Origin: an uncultured Prevotellaceae bacterium
GTDB taxonomy: Bacteria; Bacteroidota; Bacteroidia; Bacteroidales; Muribaculaceae
Length of the DNA stretch: 16,160 nt
Reading direction: 5' to 3'
NCBI GenBank assembly: GCA_900541935.1
Contig: UQLZ01000053.1
Location: 1 to 16,160 of the forward strand
In this document: piece after piece, positions 13,308-16,160 of the stretch
Layout of the letters: each line of letters begins with the position of its first letter
Numbering within the stretch: position 1 is the first letter of the stretch
Translations under genes and position numbers: made by a program
Notes under the pieces: generated by a model
Databases searched by the model: none
What the model saw: the letters and a program-made list of their open reading frames with translations, nothing else
What the model was told of the DNA's origin: nothing

Positions 13308-13928
13308 TTAAAATTCGTTAACCTTCGCAACACTACTTTCACACAAAACGAGAACCTTGTTGTTCAAAATTCTGTATGTATTTAGTTCCGAAGTAGTTAC
13401 AACTTCTACTCTTTCAAGATTTCGAGCAGACAAATATACGTTATTATTTTGTTCTGCTAAAACCAAAACTGCCTTTTTATCAGCAATTTTGTTATTCTTA
13501 ACAAAGTTTACGAAATCTTTTGTTTTTGGAGCTTCAAATGAGAAGTCTTCAACAACAAGTATCTGATTATCTTGCGCTTTTGCAGACAAAGCTGATTTAC
13601 GAGCAAGCTGCTTAACTTTCTTGTTAAGTTTAAAACGGTAATCTCTTGGTTTAGGACCGAAGATACGACCTCCACCTACGAGAACTGGAGAATTGATGTC
13701 ACCAATACGTGCACCACCTCCACCTTTTTGCTTGTGAAGTTTGCGAGTAGAGCCAGAGACTTCGCTTCTTTCTTTTGCTTTGTGTGTGCCTTGACGGCAG
13801 TTAGCCAAATATTGTTTTACATCAAGATAAACAACGTGCTCATTTGGCTCGATAGCGAAAACGCTGTCATTCAAAGTGACTTTGCGTCCGGTATCCTCTC
13901 CTTTAATGTTATATACTGCTAATTCCAT
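13308..13928 (-). CDS. rplD: 50S ribosomal protein L4 (uL4)
   Basis: uL4 extends a long loop into the exit tunnel and, in E. coli, also represses the S10 operon. The 206-aa protein has the globular fold with the tunnel loop at about residues 45-95, including GSTRKLHKQKGGGGARIGD and VGGGRIFGPKPRDYRFKLNK. Its ATG overlaps the rplC stop by one base (TAATG), so coupling of L3 and L4 translation is likely. I see no E. coli-type S10 leader upstream, because rpsJ follows fusA after only 12 nt. Confidence 0.98.
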   Translation of the reverse strand: MELAVYNIKGEDTGRKVTLNDSVFAIEPNEHVVYLDVKQYLANCRQGTHKAKERSEVSGSTRKLHKQKGGGGARIGDINSPVLVGGGRIFGPKPRDYRFKLNKKVKQLARKSALSAKAQDNQILVVEDFSFEAPKTKDFVNFVKNNKIADKKAVLVLAEQNNNVYLSARNLERVEVVTTSELNTYRILNNKVLVLCESSVAKVNEF

Positions 13929-14545
13929 TATTTTTCAATTAAGACGATTGAACCTTTAGCTCCAGGAACAGAACCCTTGATAAGAAGGAGGTTGTGCTCT
14001 GAAATCACTTTTAACACTTTCAAGTTTTGAACAGTCACACGTTCGTTACCAGTTTGACCGGCCATGCGCATACCCTTGAAGACCTTTGCTGGGTAAGAAC
14101 AAGCACCGATTGAACCTGGAGCACGAAGTCTGTTGTGCTGACCGTGAGTTGTCTGACCAACGCCACCGAAACCGTGACGACCTACAACACCCTTGAATCC
14201 TTTACCTTTTGAAGTTCCGATAATGTCAACGAACTCTGCATCTGCAAAGAACTCAACGTTGATTTCGTCACCAAGTTTATATTCTTTATCAAAACCTTTG
14301 AACTCGGCCAAGTGTCTCTTTGGTGTCACACCAGCCTTTTTAAAGTGACCTGCTTCCGGCTTAGTTGTGTGCTTCTCCTTCTTGTCAACAAAACCAAGTT
14401 GGAGTGCTTCGTAACCATCGTTTTCGATAGTCTTAACTTGAGTGACAACACAAGGACCTACTTCGATAACAGTGCACGGAACATTTTTACCGTCGGCACT
14501 GAAAACGGATGTCATTCCGATTTTCTTTCCTAATAATCCTGGCAT
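13928..14545 (-). CDS. rplC: 50S ribosomal protein L3 (uL3)
   Basis: uL3 is an early-assembly protein whose loop reaches the peptidyl-transferase centre. The 205-aa sequence begins MPGLLGKKIGMTSVFSADGK and carries GFGGVGQTTHGQHNRLRAPG and VFKGMRMAGQTGNERVTVQN. In GSIGACSYPAKVFKG, Ala148 stands where E. coli has Gln150, the glutamine methylated by PrmB, so that modification cannot occur at this position. I recall the same GSIGACSYP sequence in Bacteroides. It is 31 nt after rpsJ and overlaps rplD by one base. Confidence 0.98.
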   Translation of the reverse strand: MPGLLGKKIGMTSVFSADGKNVPCTVIEVGPCVVTQVKTIENDGYEALQLGFVDKKEKHTTKPEAGHFKKAGVTPKRHLAEFKGFDKEYKLGDEINVEFFADAEFVDIIGTSKGKGFKGVVGRHGFGGVGQTTHGQHNRLRAPGSIGACSYPAKVFKGMRMAGQTGNERVTVQNLKVLKVISEHNLLLIKGSVPGAKGSIVLIEK

Positions 14546-14576
14546 TTCTGTTTAATTTAATAGTTTAATAATTTTC

Positions 14577-14882
14577 TTACGCTTTAATTTGTACATCTAC
14601 ACCACTTGGCAACTCAAGTTTCATCAAAGCATCGATAGTCTTAGATGTTGAACTGTAAATATCGATTAGACGCTTGTAAGAAGAGAGTTGGAACTGCTCG
14701 CGTGACTTTTTATTAACGAAAGTTGAGCGGTTAACAGTGAAGATTCTCTTGTGAGTTGGCAATGGAATAGGACCGTTAACTACAGCACCTGTTGCCTTAA
14801 CTGCCTTTACAATCCTCTCAGCTGATTTGTCAACCAAGTTGTGATCGTAAGATTTCAATTTGATTCTGATTTTTTGGCTCAT
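14577..14882 (-). CDS. rpsJ: 30S ribosomal protein S10 (uS10)
   Basis: uS10 is a 30S head protein and, as NusE, part of transcription antitermination complexes. At 101 aa it is standard. It starts MSQKIRIKLKSYDHNLVDKS and contains GAVVNGPIPLPTHKRIFTVN (32-51), which forms the extended loop, then SREQFQLSSYKRLIDIYSS and the end LPSGVDVQIKA. It follows fusA by 12 nt without a terminator or visible promoter, so the str-type and S10 blocks appear joined. The spacer to rplC is 31 nt of AT-rich sequence. Confidence 0.98.
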   Translation of the reverse strand: MSQKIRIKLKSYDHNLVDKSAERIVKAVKATGAVVNGPIPLPTHKRIFTVNRSTFVNKKSREQFQLSSYKRLIDIYSSTSKTIDALMKLELPSGVDVQIKA

Positions 14883-14894
14883 TTTATTTATGTA

Positions 14895-16160
14895 TTATTT
14901 CAATAAATCTACTCTACCTTGACATTCTGTAAGAACTTCCTTAGCGATTGTCTTACCTACCTCAGCATAGTGAGAGAATGACATTGTTGAAGTTGCACGA
15001 CCTGAAGTGATAGTACGCAATGATGTTACATAGCCGAACATTTCTGCGAGAGGTGCTTTTGCCTTAACGATACGTGCACCGCTACGGCTTGACTCCATAC
15101 CTTCTACCTGACCACGACGCTTGTTAAGGTCTGAGATAACGTCACCCATGCTTTCTTCTGGAGTAACAACCTCAATCTTCATAATTGGCTCAAGCAATAC
15201 AGGGCCTGCTTGCTCACATGCTTTCTTGAATGCCTGAATAGCACAAAGTTCGAAAGAAAGTTGGTCTGAGTCAACCGGGTGGAAAGAACCATCGATCAAT
15301 GTAACTTTCAATTGTTCTACCGGGTAGCCAGCAAGAACACCGTTCTTCATTGCTGTTTGGAAACCTTTTTGAACAGATGGGATGAATTCTTTAGGAATGT
15401 TACCACCCTTCACTTCATCAACGAATTGCAAGTTGCCTTGGAAGCCTTCGTCAACTGGTTCAACGCGAACGATGATATCAGCGAACTTACCGCGACCACC
15501 AGTTTGCTTTTTGAATACCTCACGAAGTTCGCAAGACTTAGTGATAGTCTCCTTGTAAGTTACTTGAGGACGACCTTGGTTACATTCAACCTTGAACTCG
15601 CGGCGCAAACGGTCGATAATGATATCAAGGTGAAGCTCACCCATACCGCTGATAACTGTTTGGCCAGTTTCTTCGTTAGTTTCCACACGGAATGTCGGGT
15701 CTTCTTCAGCAAGTTTCTGCAAACCAACACCAAGTTTATCCAAGTCTTTTTGAGTCTTAGGCTCTACAGCAATACCGATAACTGGATCTGGGAACTCCAT
15801 TGCTTCAAGAACAATCGGATGTTCTTCTGAACAAAGAGTATCACCAGTACGAATATCCTTGAATCCAACACCTGCACCGATATCACCACAACCGATTGTT
15901 TCCATCGGGTTTTGCTTGTTTGAGTGCATTTGGAAAAGACGTGAGATACGCTCTCTCTTACCAGAACGGCTGTTAAATACATAACTACCTGCATCTACCT
16001 GACCAGAATAAACGCGGAAGAAGCAAAGACGACCTACATATGGGTCTGTTGCAATCTTAAATGCCAATGCAGAAGTCTTTTCATCATCGCTGGGCTTACG
16101 ATCTTCCTCAGCACCTGTCTCAGGATTTGTTCCAACTACATTTTCAGTATCCAATGGAGA
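14895..16160 (-). CDS. fusA: Elongation factor G, C-terminal part (5' end off the window)
   Basis: EF-G is the GTPase that drives ribosomal translocation and, with RRF, recycling. The frame stays open to the right edge (Ser-Pro-Leu-Asp-Thr-Glu), giving 421 visible residues of roughly 700. The visible part covers domain II (SALAFKIATDPYVGRLCFFR onwards), domain III (EEDPTFRVETNEETGQTVIS, GELHLDIIIDRLRREFKVEC), domain IV (GGRGKFADIIVRVEPV ... GSFHPVDSDQLSFELCA) and domain V (PIMKIEVVTPEE ... PLAEMFGYVTSLRTITSGRA). The GTPase domain is missing only because the window ends. The TTG at 16154-16152 is an internal leucine, not a start. Linkage to rpsJ suggests the housekeeping EF-G rather than the second EF-G paralogue known in Bacteroides. 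Confidence 0.97.
   Translation of the reverse strand, partial: SPLDTENVVGTNPETGAEEDRKPSDDEKTSALAFKIATDPYVGRLCFFRVYSGQVDAGSYVFNSRSGKRERISRLFQMHSNKQNPMETIGCGDIGAGVGFKDIRTGDTLCSEEHPIVLEAMEFPDPVIGIAVEPKTQKDLDKLGVGLQKLAEEDPTFRVETNEETGQTVISGMGELHLDIIIDRLRREFKVECNQGRPQVTYKETITKSCELREVFKKQTGGRGKFADIIVRVEPVDEGFQGNLQFVDEVKGGNIPKEFIPSVQKGFQTAMKNGVLAGYPVEQLKVTLIDGSFHPVDSDQLSFELCAIQAFKKACEQAGPVLLEPIMKIEVVTPEESMGDVISDLNKRRGQVEGMESSRSGARIVKAKAPLAEMFGYVTSLRTITSGRATSTMSFSHYAEVGKTIAKEVLTECQGRVDLLK

Noticed and set aside
15279..15830. 183-codon open frame on the plus strand
   Set aside because: It is antisense to highly conserved fusA coding sequence, with no start context or family resemblance.
14895..16154. 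fusA beginning at a TTG (16154) as a short 419-aa protein
   Set aside because: The frame stays open upstream to the window edge and the TTG codes a leucine in the middle of EF-G; the gene is cut by the window, not truncated.
1..16160. CRISPR arrays, insertion sequences, phage genes, tRNAs or defence genes
   Set aside because: None seen on either strand; the window is fully occupied by core translation, transcription and secretion genes.

Overview
The window is a single stretch of the bacterial ribosomal-protein super-operon, read entirely from the minus strand. Transcription enters at the right edge and leaves at the left. The protein sequences point to the phylum Bacteroidota, most likely order Bacteroidales (Bacteroides/Prevotella-like). 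Supporting signs are the EF-G and L3 sequence style, bL17 with a charged C-terminal tail, cysteine-free bL36 and uS4, the gene order fusA-rpsJ with no tuf between them, secY-map-infA-rpmJ with no adk, and the almost complete absence of Shine-Dalgarno sequences. I cannot fix the genus by eye.

Layout in transcription order (right to left): 3' part of fusA (5' end off the window), then the S10 block rpsJ-rplC-rplD-rplW-rplB-rpsS-rplV-rpsC-rplP-rpmC-rpsQ. Next comes the spc block rplN-rplX-rplE-rpsN-rpsH-rplF-rplR-rpsE-rpmD-rplO-secY, then map-infA-rpmJ. The alpha block rpsM-rpsK-rpsD-rpoA-rplQ follows, and a strong rho-independent terminator sits just after rplQ. That makes 31 genes. Most gaps are 2-31 nt, and two gene pairs overlap by one base (TAATG). 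No stretch longer than 116 nt lacks a gene, and I see no plus-strand gene. rpmJ (38 codons) is real although very short.

The genes make both ribosomal subunits (10 small-subunit and 16 large-subunit proteins), the translocation GTPase EF-G and initiation factor IF-1. They also make methionine aminopeptidase (N-terminal processing), the SecY translocon channel (membrane targeting) and the RNA polymerase alpha subunit. Growth-related functions are thus co-expressed from one transcript.

No new mobile, defence or metabolic system is present; the coding content is ordinary core genome. The points worth a second look are non-coding: a 116-nt structured spacer before rpsD (candidate r-protein leader), a compact hairpin built on two copies of TCCGGA before rpsH, and one isolated perfect Shine-Dalgarno before rplF. 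A possible Bacteroides-type promoter overlapping the terminator at the left edge is weaker. All structures were found by eye and none was folded or searched against databases.
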